From a virus: DNA of 56,439 bases. Both the position numbers and the translations under genes were made by a program. The notes under the pieces were generated by a model. It ran no database searches. It was not told the origin of the DNA and saw nothing but the letters and a program-made list of their open reading frames with translations. Positions 28,340 through 36,801 of this stretch are shown piece by piece (positions within the stretch are counted from its first letter, which is position 1; each line of letters begins with the position of its first letter). Where the stretch lies: positions 1-56,439 of the IMG/VR virus record IMGVR_UViG_3300022198_003329; one strand, 5' to 3'.

Positions 28340-28584
28340 AGCCCCCCTCGCATCTCCTTTGTCTTAATAGACCAATTTTTATAAGATAAACCTTCTAAAC
28401 AAATTCCCGTAATTAAGCCAACCACTCCATCAAGAGTCTCAACATTTAGTAATATTAAAAGAATAAAAAAAGACCAAATCCAATGATGAATATGATACTT
28501 TCCTATGATAATAGAAGAAACTCTTGGTGTAAGATATTTTGCTAATGAATAGCCTAATATCAAACCAATACTGTATTCAATCAT
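28336..28584 (-). CDS. Two-helix membrane protein with HIHH motif
   Basis: An 82-aa protein from ATG 28584, which overlaps the upstream TGA. Hydrophobic segments occur at residues ~3-18 and ~31-62, separated by a loop with GKYHIHHWIW. The His cluster at the membrane edge could bind metal. Position between the polymerase halves is probably incidental to function. No family recognised with confidence. Confidence 0.6.
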   Translation of the reverse strand: MIEYSIGLILGYSLAKYLTPRVSSIIIGKYHIHHWIWSFFILLILLNVETLDGVVGLITGICLEGLSYKNWSIKTKEMRGGL

Positions 28585-28820
28585 ATTTCCATCTCCTTCA
28601 CTATCCAAGCCATTACTCCATAAATAGGATTCGCCCCTTTAATGCACCAACAAAAGAAACTTCTTTCGTTTTCTTCTTCATATTTCTCCTGTTCTTCTTT
28701 ACTCCAACGATAAAGACAAGGGCGATAAAAAGGAATATCGCCAGTTTCTTTTTCTGCTTCTTGAAAAACAATATCTCCTAAACCTTCATGGGGCGGCAAT
28801 TTATTCAGTTGCGGATTCAT
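28581..28820 (-). CDS. Hypothetical 79-aa protein
   Basis: ATG 28820 overlaps the end of the polymerase N-terminal gene (ATGA), so it is coupled to it. Charged middle (KEEQEKYEEENER), then FFCWCIKG, a possible metal or redox Cys pair. C-terminal part hydrophobic. No family recognised. Confidence 0.6.
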   Translation of the reverse strand: MNPQLNKLPPHEGLGDIVFQEAEKETGDIPFYRPCLYRWSKEEQEKYEEENERSFFCWCIKGANPIYGVMAWIVKEMEI

Positions 28821-30490
28821 TCTTCCATCCCCTTTGCTACAAATGCCGCAGTTCTAATGGCTTCTCTCGCACTAGCAGTAATAGATGCGGCTAAATCAAC
28901 ATCAGCCCATCCAAACCCTTGAAATGCGACTATACCATAAAAGGAAGCCATTAATCTTTTAACTGCCATTTGATTATTATACCACTTTTGGTATTCACCA
29001 GTATTATTCTCTCTCGCTTCTCGCATTTTTTGTTTGTAGTCGTTTCTTAATTCCTTGAGTTCTAAGACTGCTCTAGGAAGAAGACCTAATTTATCAGTTT
29101 TGTAATAAAGCATCTTTTGCTCGGATGCAAGACTGAAATCTCTAGGAGTAAGAATATTCACGCCTAATTCTGTTGGCTTAGAGGATTTAGTTTCCCATGA
29201 GATATTTCTAGCAATCATCATACTCGGATAAAGACCAGCAAAATCAAAAGCGGCCACATTTAAATGAAGTCCTTGAGTTTGTTCACTAAGAGGGTCATAA
29301 ATCATAGCCCCTTCATATTCTTCTCTAACTATATCTTTATTGCCAGTCGGTGCTTTCCAATCAGCATTACGCATGAAATAGATTGAACCCATGTGTGAAG
29401 CGTAGAAACATGCATCAAATGGCGCAACTAGAAGCCTTTGTAAAGAAATAATGGCCTCACTAGTAAAATTAGTTTCGTCAATTTTTCTTAGTAACTCTAC
29501 ATCTTGAAGCGCATATTGAAAGTAGGCTACTGAATCTTCTAGCCATGCCCTACGATAGAACTCATTAGGGTCTTCAAACTTAGTTTCAGCATGTTTACCT
29601 TCACCAAAAAGTGTTTGAGAGACATACTCTAAAGATAGAGAAGGCAATGTTCCTCTTTGAGAATCATTCCATTGTCGCTCAAAGGCTAAATCAAGATTCA
29701 ATGTAATTCTACCACCGATAGGTTGCTCAATTGGAGAGTAGCCTTTTTCAGCATAGGCAAAATGATAGCCGTTGGACTTAGTAAATCCTTTAATCTCTCC
29801 AATTGGAGAGATTTTTCTAGCATCAATATCATGAACTACACATCTTTCTAATAATTTAGGCAAATCAAACTTTAATCCAAACCAAGCAATCAACATATCG
29901 GGGTCATGATTAACCATTAAAAACAGAAATCCATTAATCATATCTTTTTCATTTGTGAAACAAAGAAATTTAGTTTCGTAATTTTCAATAGACAACTCTT
30001 TGTAAATATCTCCACTAAATTCATTATTAGGACACCAAACAAATTGATAAAATGTTTTGGAATAGTTATCAAAAGTCACAATAGCAGTAATAGCCCCATC
30101 GTGTTCTCCTCCCTGTTGCCATTCCATATCCCAATACCATTTACGCATAGGATATTCATGAAGTGATTTTAATTCATCAACGCAATAGCGAAAATGATAA
30201 GGAACATCGGCTTCATATGTTTTAGCGTGTGCATCTTTTGCATTTCTATCACTATGCTTTTCATAATAACAACGAACTAAAGATTGTCCTTCTAAATTAA
30301 CCCAATCTCCTTCAACATAAGTAAATTCTCCATCTAAAAATTTACTTATTGGATAATTCGTTGGTCTAGGCGCATTTGAATCAATATAGAAATAAGGAAT
30401 AAAGTCATTAAATAGTTCTTGTTTCTCACCTTTCTCATTTCTCCAAGAAACATAGACTGTATTTTTATTTTTATATTTACTAATAATCAT
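28817..30490 (-). CDS. polB: Family-B DNA polymerase, N-terminal fragment (exonuclease, motifs A and B)
   Basis: A 557-aa protein. Proofreading residues: D121-x-E123 in WYWDMEW, D209 in GLKFDLP, Y326-x3-D330. Polymerase motif A is DFAGLYPSM (D416) and motif B is KRLMASFYG (K511-G519). The chain stops shortly after motif B at AFVAKGMEE, and motif C begins the gene at 27681 about 1.1 kb downstream. The missing connection is only a few residues, so the gene was split rather than truncated. The two halves would have to assemble. ATG 30490 lies 5 bases after PCNA. Confidence 0.9.
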   Translation of the reverse strand: MIISKYKNKNTVYVSWRNEKGEKQELFNDFIPYFYIDSNAPRPTNYPISKFLDGEFTYVEGDWVNLEGQSLVRCYYEKHSDRNAKDAHAKTYEADVPYHFRYCVDELKSLHEYPMRKWYWDMEWQQGGEHDGAITAIVTFDNYSKTFYQFVWCPNNEFSGDIYKELSIENYETKFLCFTNEKDMINGFLFLMVNHDPDMLIAWFGLKFDLPKLLERCVVHDIDARKISPIGEIKGFTKSNGYHFAYAEKGYSPIEQPIGGRITLNLDLAFERQWNDSQRGTLPSLSLEYVSQTLFGEGKHAETKFEDPNEFYRRAWLEDSVAYFQYALQDVELLRKIDETNFTSEAIISLQRLLVAPFDACFYASHMGSIYFMRNADWKAPTGNKDIVREEYEGAMIYDPLSEQTQGLHLNVAAFDFAGLYPSMMIARNISWETKSSKPTELGVNILTPRDFSLASEQKMLYYKTDKLGLLPRAVLELKELRNDYKQKMREARENNTGEYQKWYNNQMAVKRLMASFYGIVAFQGFGWADVDLAASITASAREAIRTAAFVAKGMEE

Positions 30491-30494
30491 ATTT

Positions 30495-31265
30495 TCAACC
30501 TTCTGTTACTACTGGTGCTTTTATTAACAATCTGTTATTTGACATAATTAAAACTGGAAATTCATCTTTTACAAAGAAATTAAGCACTTCACCTTTTCTA
30601 AATAATCTATGAAGAGGAGAAGTAAATTGAACTGTTGCCGCTTCTCCATGAGTATAGACTGCATTCATTGTTTCTTCATATCTGTTTTCTGTGCTTATAC
30701 GGGAACTAAACTTTACTTCACGATTATCTGTAAAATCTAATCTATATGTTCCTGCTTTCACTAATTCCATAGATTGCATACATGATTCAAAATCATCGGA
30801 AGTTAAAGTAAAGACTCCTTCAAATTTACCTGTTCCAAAAGAAGGAAGTTCAGTTGGTGAAAGAGTATAAGTTACATCGCCTAAATTCTTATTAAGAGCA
30901 TTATACATTGCTAAAGAAGTATTATCTAAAATAATAGGTATTGTTGCTTTCTTACTTCCCGAAGAAAGAGTAATAAAGTCAGTCACATGAAACATTGTGT
31001 TTTCGCCAAAGGTTTTACAGTAAGAAAGAATTTGTGAAACATCACAACAACAAGTTCCATTTTCTTCACCTTGAACAGTAGTATCTGCTCGGACTAGAAA
31101 GGTTGCATCTCCATTATATACTCTCAATAAGTTATCATTGAGAACAAAATAAACTTCTGTTCCTAAACTGCTATTGGAAAATCCATTTGAAGTAGAATAT
31201 TTTCCCTTCATTTGAATGCTTTCAAGTAGTTCTCTCATTTCTTTTGTATTCATTGTAAATTTCAT
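30495..31265 (-). CDS. pcn: PCNA-like sliding clamp
   Basis: A 256-aa protein with the length and two-domain repeat of PCNA. The N-terminal pattern is MKFTMNTKEMRELLESIQ, and the C-terminal part has YRLDFTDNREVKFSSR and PVLIMSNNRLLIKAPVV. It forms the processivity ring for the viral polymerase, ligase and clamp loader. It overlaps the upstream ATPase gene by ATGA and immediately precedes polB, an ordered replisome cluster. Confidence 0.88.
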   Translation of the reverse strand: MKFTMNTKEMRELLESIQMKGKYSTSNGFSNSSLGTEVYFVLNDNLLRVYNGDATFLVRADTTVQGEENGTCCCDVSQILSYCKTFGENTMFHVTDFITLSSGSKKATIPIILDNTSLAMYNALNKNLGDVTYTLSPTELPSFGTGKFEGVFTLTSDDFESCMQSMELVKAGTYRLDFTDNREVKFSSRISTENRYEETMNAVYTHGEAATVQFTSPLHRLFRKGEVLNFFVKDEFPVLIMSNNRLLIKAPVVTEG

Positions 31266-32071
31266 ATTTTACCCTCCTGTAATTCTTTAATTCCATTCCA
31301 TTTAATGTTGGGTGGTGTTCCTTCTCTCGTAGTAAAGCGAGTTCCCACTAAATTACCATTAGTTCTAGAACCAATGAGTTCTGCAATATAGTGAATTTCA
31401 CCTTTTATGTTTTTGCGAGAACAATAGATTTCCTGTTCTAATCTACCGCCCCAATCTTTCCATGCTGGTTGCACACCAACTGGAGAATTGTCTACATATC
31501 GTTCTGTTTCATGAGTAATGTAAATAACATCACAATTTAGATTGTAGATAGTATCTAGAAGATGATAGAATGTTTTGTTTCTAGCACCATACATATAAGG
31601 CATAACCTTAGTAACAATTCTAGGGTTTGGATTAATCTTTAACATACATGATTCAAACCATGTATCTACTCCATCAATGATGAAGATAGGATTCTCGCCA
31701 TTATCAATCTTTTCACGGACATAGCGAATAAACATATGTGAATTTTCTTCACTCACTTCAATATCAACCACATTGTCTTTGTTTAATTCAATAGGACAAT
31801 AAATTTGAATTCTATCAGTAGCATTGTGGTGTTCAATCCATGTTGATTCAACGCCTTTATCCCAATCAAGAACATAAATTGGCCTATTGGGAAAATCAAG
31901 AGCAATACCCGTCTTTCCAGTTTTAGGTTCACCCCAAATACCTAGAACAAGGCGAGATTTTCTTTCTGCTCTCTTCTTTTCCATTAATTCACGGAATTTA
32001 TGATTAAACTCCTCCTGTTTCTTACCAAAATTCATGGTAGTCGCTTCACCTGTTTTGCTTGTTATACTCAT
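31262..32071 (-). CDS. Sak4/RadA-like recombination ATPase
   Basis: A 269-aa protein from ATG 32071, chosen for the GAGGA 6 bases upstream. Walker A GEPKTGKT is at residues 47-54, Walker B IFIID ends at D133, and THE follows a strand (VIYITHETERY). The size and motifs fit single-domain Sak4-like RecA-family ATPases (AAA_24). They anneal or pair single strands together with an SSB, and an SSB-like gene lies just upstream here. A full RadA with N-terminal domain is excluded by length. Confidence 0.8.
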   Translation of the reverse strand: MSITSKTGEATTMNFGKKQEEFNHKFRELMEKKRAERKSRLVLGIWGEPKTGKTGIALDFPNRPIYVLDWDKGVESTWIEHHNATDRIQIYCPIELNKDNVVDIEVSEENSHMFIRYVREKIDNGENPIFIIDGVDTWFESCMLKINPNPRIVTKVMPYMYGARNKTFYHLLDTIYNLNCDVIYITHETERYVDNSPVGVQPAWKDWGGRLEQEIYCSRKNIKGEIHYIAELIGSRTNGNLVGTRFTTREGTPPNIKWNGIKELQEGKI

Positions 32072-32279
32072 TTTTATTCCTCGCATTTTTCCATTGTTTT
32101 ACTAATTCATCTATTTCTCTTTGATTGCTACAAACCAATCGGACTTCTTTTGTTCCGATGTGTAACTTAATGTGATGGTTTCCATCATCCCAATTTTCTT
32201 TCATTGTAATGAAGTCTACTCTCGTTAAGTCTACTTCCCACTTATTTTCTATTGAAAGAAAAATATCTTTAAACTCCAT
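32046..32279 (-). CDS. Hypothetical 77-aa protein
   Basis: A mixed alpha/beta protein (IKLHIGTKEVRLVCS then a helix). Its end overlaps the Sak4-like gene by 26 bases. It and the next gene upstream have similar strand-helix layouts and could be related small beta/alpha proteins. No family recognised. Confidence 0.6.
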   Translation of the reverse strand: MEFKDIFLSIENKWEVDLTRVDFITMKENWDDGNHHIKLHIGTKEVRLVCSNQREIDELVKQWKNARNKNEYNKQNR

Positions 32280-32484
32280 ATCCTTTCACCCCCATGTGAA
32301 CTTTATACTTTGTTAATAAATATTCAGCATCTTCAAATTTCATTACTTGAATAATGAAATTAGACATTGAGTGTATCTTAACTTCAACATTTTCTTCATC
32401 ATATTTATTCCAACTAATATGTTGAACATTATTAAAATGAATAAATGCTCTTTCTGTTTCAATTGCATTATCATATATTTTCAT
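32269..32484 (-). CDS. Hypothetical 71-aa protein
   Basis: Start placed at ATG 32484, which follows AGGTGAT by three bases; a longer in-frame extension upstream lacks a ribosome site. Strands INxx-type (AFIHFNNVQHISW, EVKIHSMSNFIIQV) precede a helix, resembling a small PH-like or beta-hairpin protein. Function unknown. Confidence 0.55.
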   Translation of the reverse strand: MKIYDNAIETERAFIHFNNVQHISWNKYDEENVEVKIHSMSNFIIQVMKFEDAEYLLTKYKVHMGVKGYGV

Positions 32485-32605
32485 AATATCACCTCTTTTG
32501 AATAGGGAAACAGGTTCATGCCGCAAACTGGCACTATCTCCGTAGCCCAAACCTTTTCCTGTTATTACTGGATAAACCCTACTCAAATTAAAGAGTCAAT
32601 TCAAC

Positions 32606-33817
32606 TCAAAACCAGTCAAAGTCCTCCTCCGCAGGAACAGGAACATCAACTGGAGAACCATGTCGTGTTGTGACATAAATTCCAGCCGTATTGATTGTTG
32701 CTGGCTCAACTCCATCTTCACCTTGTCGTTGAGATGTTCTACCAATAACAATAACAGTAGAACCAATACCAAAGTCAAGTTCAAGATGTTCGGGAATCCA
32801 ACAAGTTACCATGCCAGTATCGTTTTCATAATCCATTTCTGCATTAAGGTCAGTAATGTTGATGATACGATTTCCATTTGAAGTTGGAGTCATATTCATG
32901 TTACAAACCGTTCCATCAGTAATGATATATCGGTCTTTGGCAGGAAGTGTTTGGATAGCCATGTGCCTACGGTCTAATTCAACCAAAGGTGTTAGTTTAT
33001 CACTAAACTTCTCAACAAGAATTTCTTGAATGTCATAAGAACTAACATCACGATAGGCTTCGCTTTCGGGGTCAAGGCTGTCATTCAAAGTAAGACTGTT
33101 AAGAGTCTTAGTTGTAGCACCGTAAATATCTTCTCCGTTATCATTAGCAACACAAATAAAGTGAACCCATGTAAACGGTTGAGGTTGGAAATCAACGGCA
33201 GGTTGGTTTTTGTAAGAGAAATAATAAGGTTTCATTTCTCCTCCCATAATTGAACCATAAAAGATACCTGCTCTACGATATTGTTCCTTTGGTAGGGGCT
33301 TACCGTAATTAGCATTCTTTCCACCACTCATATAAGATTCGGTTGCATCTAAAGGAATGTAGATTCGGCCATCTTCTAGAGTTTCAGCACCTTCGGGAAG
33401 GGCTGAAACAATCTTCTCTTGATATTGTCGGTTGTGGTATCGGGAGATAACAAACTTACCTAGAGCGTTTTCAGTTGCTTGAGCAACAATACCTTCTTCA
33501 AGAGCCTTATCGGAATCACGAAGAAATGCTTCCTTTGCTTTGTTTCTGTTCCAACTCATCATGTCTCTAGGAGCATCAAGACTTACAAAGAAGCCAAAAG
33601 CATTCTTGTAGAGACTGTCTCCACCTGTGCTTCCTTCATTTCCGCTTTGCTTGCTTCGCTTTACATTTGCTACATAATTTCGCCATAGAGAAATAGCAAC
33701 AGGGTTTTCTTGTGTCAAGTTGTTCTCTTGACAGATACCTGCATACTTCTCCATTGCTTCATCCAGTTCCATTTCTAGAACCTTCGCACCATTTTCAATT
33801 TCGGTTTCATAACTCAT
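32606..33817 (-). CDS. RPA/SSB-like single-stranded DNA-binding protein
   Basis: A 403-aa protein. The C-terminal third has an OB-fold-like strand series (RIINITDLNAEM, GMVTCWIPEHL, GSTVIVIGRTS) and the chain ends in an acidic aromatic tail, AEEDFDWF, as in T7 gp2.5 or bacterial SSB tails that recruit partners. It lies between the clamp-loader and Sak4/PCNA/polB genes and has a strong ribosome site. The first ~200 residues are not recognised. The alternative is a Sak4-partner protein of unknown fold. Confidence 0.6.
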   Translation of the reverse strand: MSYETEIENGAKVLEMELDEAMEKYAGICQENNLTQENPVAISLWRNYVANVKRSKQSGNEGSTGGDSLYKNAFGFFVSLDAPRDMMSWNRNKAKEAFLRDSDKALEEGIVAQATENALGKFVISRYHNRQYQEKIVSALPEGAETLEDGRIYIPLDATESYMSGGKNANYGKPLPKEQYRRAGIFYGSIMGGEMKPYYFSYKNQPAVDFQPQPFTWVHFICVANDNGEDIYGATTKTLNSLTLNDSLDPESEAYRDVSSYDIQEILVEKFSDKLTPLVELDRRHMAIQTLPAKDRYIITDGTVCNMNMTPTSNGNRIINITDLNAEMDYENDTGMVTCWIPEHLELDFGIGSTVIVIGRTSQRQGEDGVEPATINTAGIYVTTRHGSPVDVPVPAEEDFDWF

Positions 33818-33886
33818 TTTTTCACCTCATTTACTTTTTTCTTTTTCATTTTTTTTTGCTTGTTCTATTTGTTAGTGAGTTCGTTC

Positions 33887-34798
33887 TCACATCAATTGAC
33901 TAATCATCCAAGAGGCTAATACCTTTGGTGTCATAGTCATTGACCGCCATTCTGCTTCTCCTATTGTTCTTAGAAACTTAAATTTGACATTACTATCAAG
34001 GCCATTAGAGGCAATGATAACATCATGTAGTCCATGACAAATTTCTTTGATAGCCTTACCTTTGTAGAGCAAATCATGTATTTCACCTAAGACATTTGTA
34101 TTTTTATTCAGTATTTTATCAATGATATTTTTGTATTCGTCAAGTGTATTTTCTATCTGTTTTGCTAGGGTAGAATTACTAGACTTTGCCGCCTGTATTT
34201 CTGTAATTGCCCTACGCATATCACCGTTCATAGCATATAAAAAGGATTCAATCTCTTCACTTGAAAACTTAGTAATTGCTTCCTTAGCGAGAATTGATGA
34301 AATGACATGCATCATATCAGCATGACCTAATGGCTTAAAATGATAGTTTGCACATCGGCTTTGAAGTGCAAAGATAATTTTGTTACGGTCATTACAGGTA
34401 ATGATGAAGCGAATGTTAGAAGAGTATCTTTCCATGATTCTCTTAAGCGCATTCTGTGCGTCTGTGGTCATCCCATCCATTTCATCTAGCAAACACATAC
34501 GGAACGGAACAGAACCAATGCTGGCGTTTCTAGCGATGTTCTTAATGGCGTTCCTAACAGTCTCCAATTTTCTATCATCGGAGGCATTAATCTCAAAGAA
34601 GTTATCATTGAAATTCTCGCCTAGCATTTCTTTACCTAGAATAATTCCAGCAGTTGTTTTTCCATTTCCCGAATTGCCATAAATTAAAACATTAGGCATT
34701 TCTTTTTCGTCAATCCAAGATTGAGCATCCATTGTAAAGTGTTGTTGTCCTACAATTTGGCTAATCTTATTAGGTCTATATTTTTCAGTCCATAGCAT
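33887..34798 (-). CDS. rfcS: Clamp loader small subunit
   Basis: A 303-aa AAA+ protein: WTEKYRPN start, Walker A GNSGNGKTT (41-49), Walker B LLDEMDG (D105, E106), sensor-1 FIITCNDR, and the RFC-box arginine finger S147-R148-C149. All are characteristic of replication factor C small subunits. With RfcL (35205-36047) and PCNA it completes the viral clamp-loading machinery. Confidence 0.93.
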   Translation of the reverse strand: MLWTEKYRPNKISQIVGQQHFTMDAQSWIDEKEMPNVLIYGNSGNGKTTAGIILGKEMLGENFNDNFFEINASDDRKLETVRNAIKNIARNASIGSVPFRMCLLDEMDGMTTDAQNALKRIMERYSSNIRFIITCNDRNKIIFALQSRCANYHFKPLGHADMMHVISSILAKEAITKFSSEEIESFLYAMNGDMRRAITEIQAAKSSNSTLAKQIENTLDEYKNIIDKILNKNTNVLGEIHDLLYKGKAIKEICHGLHDVIIASNGLDSNVKFKFLRTIGEAEWRSMTMTPKVLASWMISQLM

Positions 34799-34807
34799 TT
34801 TTATTCC

Positions 34808-34963
34808 TCATGATACATATTGTAATACATTCATTCTTTTAGCATAATTATATCTTCTACATTCTAAACAACGAACTTCTTTTGCTAAAGATACTTCGCA
34901 GTTATAGCAATTGTTACAGATATAAACTCTCCATGTTAAATTTTTAATTTTTCTTAATCTCAT
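34808..34963 (-). CDS. 51-aa Cys-rich mini-protein
   Basis: ATG 34963 follows GGAATAAAA, the same leader used by rfcS, and the stop lies in the rfcS leader. Pairs ICNNCYNC and RCLECRR give a zinc-binding pattern, with Arg/Lys-rich flanks that could bind nucleic acid. Confidence 0.6.
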   Translation of the reverse strand: MRLRKIKNLTWRVYICNNCYNCEVSLAKEVRCLECRRYNYAKRMNVLQYVS

Positions 34964-34965
34964 TT

Positions 34966-35205
34966 TTATTCCTCTTCATAAGTCCACATAGCGGGATAAT
35001 CTTCATTCACTTTGGTAAATCTACCACTAAGAATATTGGTTAGAGTTCCCATTGAAGGGGCATCTCTCCATTTTTTTCTTATATTTCTTTTTTTATCATT
35101 ATAGGCTACTAGATTTTGAAGCCTATCATAAATCTCAACAGTATCTAAAACATCGTCTTTCAACATTATCTTTAATTTTTCAATAATTCTTACATTTCTA
35201 ACCAT
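34966..35205 (-). CDS. Small basic protein, possible DNA-binding helix-turn-helix
   Basis: A 79-aa protein, Lys/Arg-rich in the middle (DKKRNIRKKWRD). The segment SMGTLTNILSGRFTKV resembles a recognition-helix plus wing. Its start overlaps the RfcL stop (TAATG). It may be a small regulator or a clamp-loader accessory; this is weakly supported. Confidence 0.55.
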   Translation of the reverse strand: MVRNVRIIEKLKIMLKDDVLDTVEIYDRLQNLVAYNDKKRNIRKKWRDAPSMGTLTNILSGRFTKVNEDYPAMWTYEEE

Positions 35206-36047
35206 TAAAAATCCCCCAAAGTTCTTTGTTTAGATTTAATTTGTTGAACTTTCTTTCTAATTTTCTTTTCTCCAAGATTTAATAATCTACATTCAGCATT
35301 GTTCAATTTAGACTTTGCATATTTTCTAAAATCTTCATCTTTTAACAATTGCTTAAGTAAGCGTTCATCTTTAACTCCTAGCCTTTTTGCTAAGGCTGGA
35401 ATCTTAGAATAAGTTCCACGCTTAGGCATGGTTGGTCTACCGAAAAAGTTTCCTGTATGTGCATAGGCTAACATCTCATAAAAGTAATCTTGACTCCATC
35501 TACGCTTTACAACTCCATCAACAAATATTAATTTATTTGGGTGTAAACTTTCAATTAACCAACTTAGTATTTGAGTATCGGATGGTTTGTTGAACTTCAA
35601 CAACTCCGCCATCAAATCCCTATTAGATTCTTTGAGATATTCCATAGTCAAAGAAAATGTATCTCTTTCATAAGAGAGAGGCTTTTCGCTACGAGGCGCA
35701 ATGGATTCAATGTTTTCTCGCAAAAACTCTTTGCTTCCTGCTCTCTTTATTTGACACATTGATTTAATTTCATTAGGAACAGATTTCTCATTGATTGAAG
35801 TTAATACAACTAATCCTTTGTAATGTCTAAGAATAAATAAGACACTTTCTTTATCTATGTTATAATGAATATCTTCAATAAGAATTCCTTTTGAAATAGG
35901 CAATGACAATAAATCATTTACAAAACATTCATCGCCATAAAGAACTAATGGTTCATTCAAGAGAGAAAGAGCCTTTGTTGTTTTACCTGTTCCATTTTTT
36001 CCTGTAATTAATATTGGTCTATTATTATTCATGGTTGTTAATCCCAT
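35205..36047 (-). CDS. rfcL: Clamp loader large subunit-like protein with C-terminal PIP box
   Basis: A 280-aa ATPase with Walker A GKNGTGKT (16-23) and Walker B-like ILIEDIH. The basic C-terminus ends exactly in KQRTLGDF, matching the PIP box (Q-x-x-L-x-x-F) found at the end of archaeal RfcL. It is much shorter than cellular RfcL (~480 aa) and sits two genes from rfcS. ATG 36047 has AAGGAG 9 bases upstream. Catalytic residues beyond Walker A are diverged. Confidence 0.75.
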   Translation of the reverse strand: MGLTTMNNNRPILITGKNGTGKTTKALSLLNEPLVLYGDECFVNDLLSLPISKGILIEDIHYNIDKESVLFILRHYKGLVVLTSINEKSVPNEIKSMCQIKRAGSKEFLRENIESIAPRSEKPLSYERDTFSLTMEYLKESNRDLMAELLKFNKPSDTQILSWLIESLHPNKLIFVDGVVKRRWSQDYFYEMLAYAHTGNFFGRPTMPKRGTYSKIPALAKRLGVKDERLLKQLLKDEDFRKYAKSKLNNAECRLLNLGEKKIRKKVQQIKSKQRTLGDF

Positions 36048-36453
36048 ATTCGCATTCTCCTTTTATTTCTACTAATCTTTCTATTCCTTCTAAAGTTAAA
36101 TGTCGTCTATCCGACATAATATCTACTGCTTCTCTAAACAACTTCCATTCATCTTTTGCATCGGGAAGTTCGGGAACGAGTTCTTTTGTTTTACATAAGT
36201 TCTTGACTCCACCAATATACAAAACAGGCATTGGTCTTTTTTTGTTTTCTTTTTCTCGGTATGTTGTTTCAATACCATGTTGAAGAAGGCTTCTTCTTAG
36301 AGCCAAAATAAATTCATTTTTTCCACGAATGACAAGGCGCAATCTAACATTGTAGCCTATTTGCATTCTTTCATCTACTGACATATGTAAATTCATCTTA
36401 GACGATGAAAGCAAAATACCCGTAATTATATCCTTACTAAACACCGTAATCAC
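36025..36453 (-). CDS. Degenerate LAGLIDADG-type homing endonuclease-like protein
   Basis: A 142-aa protein. The sequence ITGILLSSSKMNLHM takes the place of the LAGLIDADG helix, followed by a strand pair (YNVRLRLVIRGKNEF), a helix (LALRRSLLQHGI), and a C-terminal LFREAVDIMSDRRHLTLEGI. That last segment closely matches the helix common in LAGLIDADG_1 enzymes. The acidic catalytic residue at the end of the first helix is Ser here, so cleavage activity is doubtful. It may be a domesticated DNA-binding relative. It is embedded between ligase and RfcL genes, with overlaps on both sides. Confidence 0.65.
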   Translation of the reverse strand: MITVFSKDIITGILLSSSKMNLHMSVDERMQIGYNVRLRLVIRGKNEFILALRRSLLQHGIETTYREKENKKRPMPVLYIGGVKNLCKTKELVPELPDAKDEWKLFREAVDIMSDRRHLTLEGIERLVEIKGECEYGINNHE

Positions 36454-36793
36454 ACTTGCCTTTACCTAAGAAATCAAACTTGAATCTTAGATATTCAATG
36501 CCTTCACCGATAAGATGAACCATTGCTTCTTCATGAGCCAATTCACCTCCAAAAATAAATGTTATCTTTGTTCCTTGAAAGCAATTCATTGCTCTTGCCT
36601 GTGTTTCAGTAATATAATCAACAATGACAACATACGGTGTTTCTTTTTCAGTAATAGCAAAGAACTTACTAAACAAACCGAGACTCAACATATTAACTTC
36701 GTCTAAATCAATATCACCGTATGCTATAAAACTAAGTGTGGTCACAAAACCATATTTATTAATCAAACCTACAACTTCTTCATCGGTGAACAT
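36437..36793 (-). CDS. Hypothetical protein next to the ligase
   Basis: A 118-aa protein from ATG 36793, preferred over the upstream GTG because the ligase stop lies between. Mixed alpha/beta, with a helix at residues ~5-20, strands (YVVIVDYITE, KITFIFGG) and a final aromatic segment. No family recognised. It overlaps the LAGLIDADG-like gene by 17 bases. Confidence 0.6.
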   Translation of the reverse strand: MFTDEEVVGLINKYGFVTTLSFIAYGDIDLDEVNMLSLGLFSKFFAITEKETPYVVIVDYITETQARAMNCFQGTKITFIFGGELAHEEAMVHLIGEGIEYLRFKFDFLGKGKCDYGV

Positions 36794-36801
36794 GATAATC
36801 A

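Noticed and set aside
26773-30490. Intein in the polymerase gene
   Set aside because: The intervening 1.1 kb consists of six separate start/stop-coupled mini-genes; no splice-site Cys/Ser or HxN ending is in frame with the polymerase halves.
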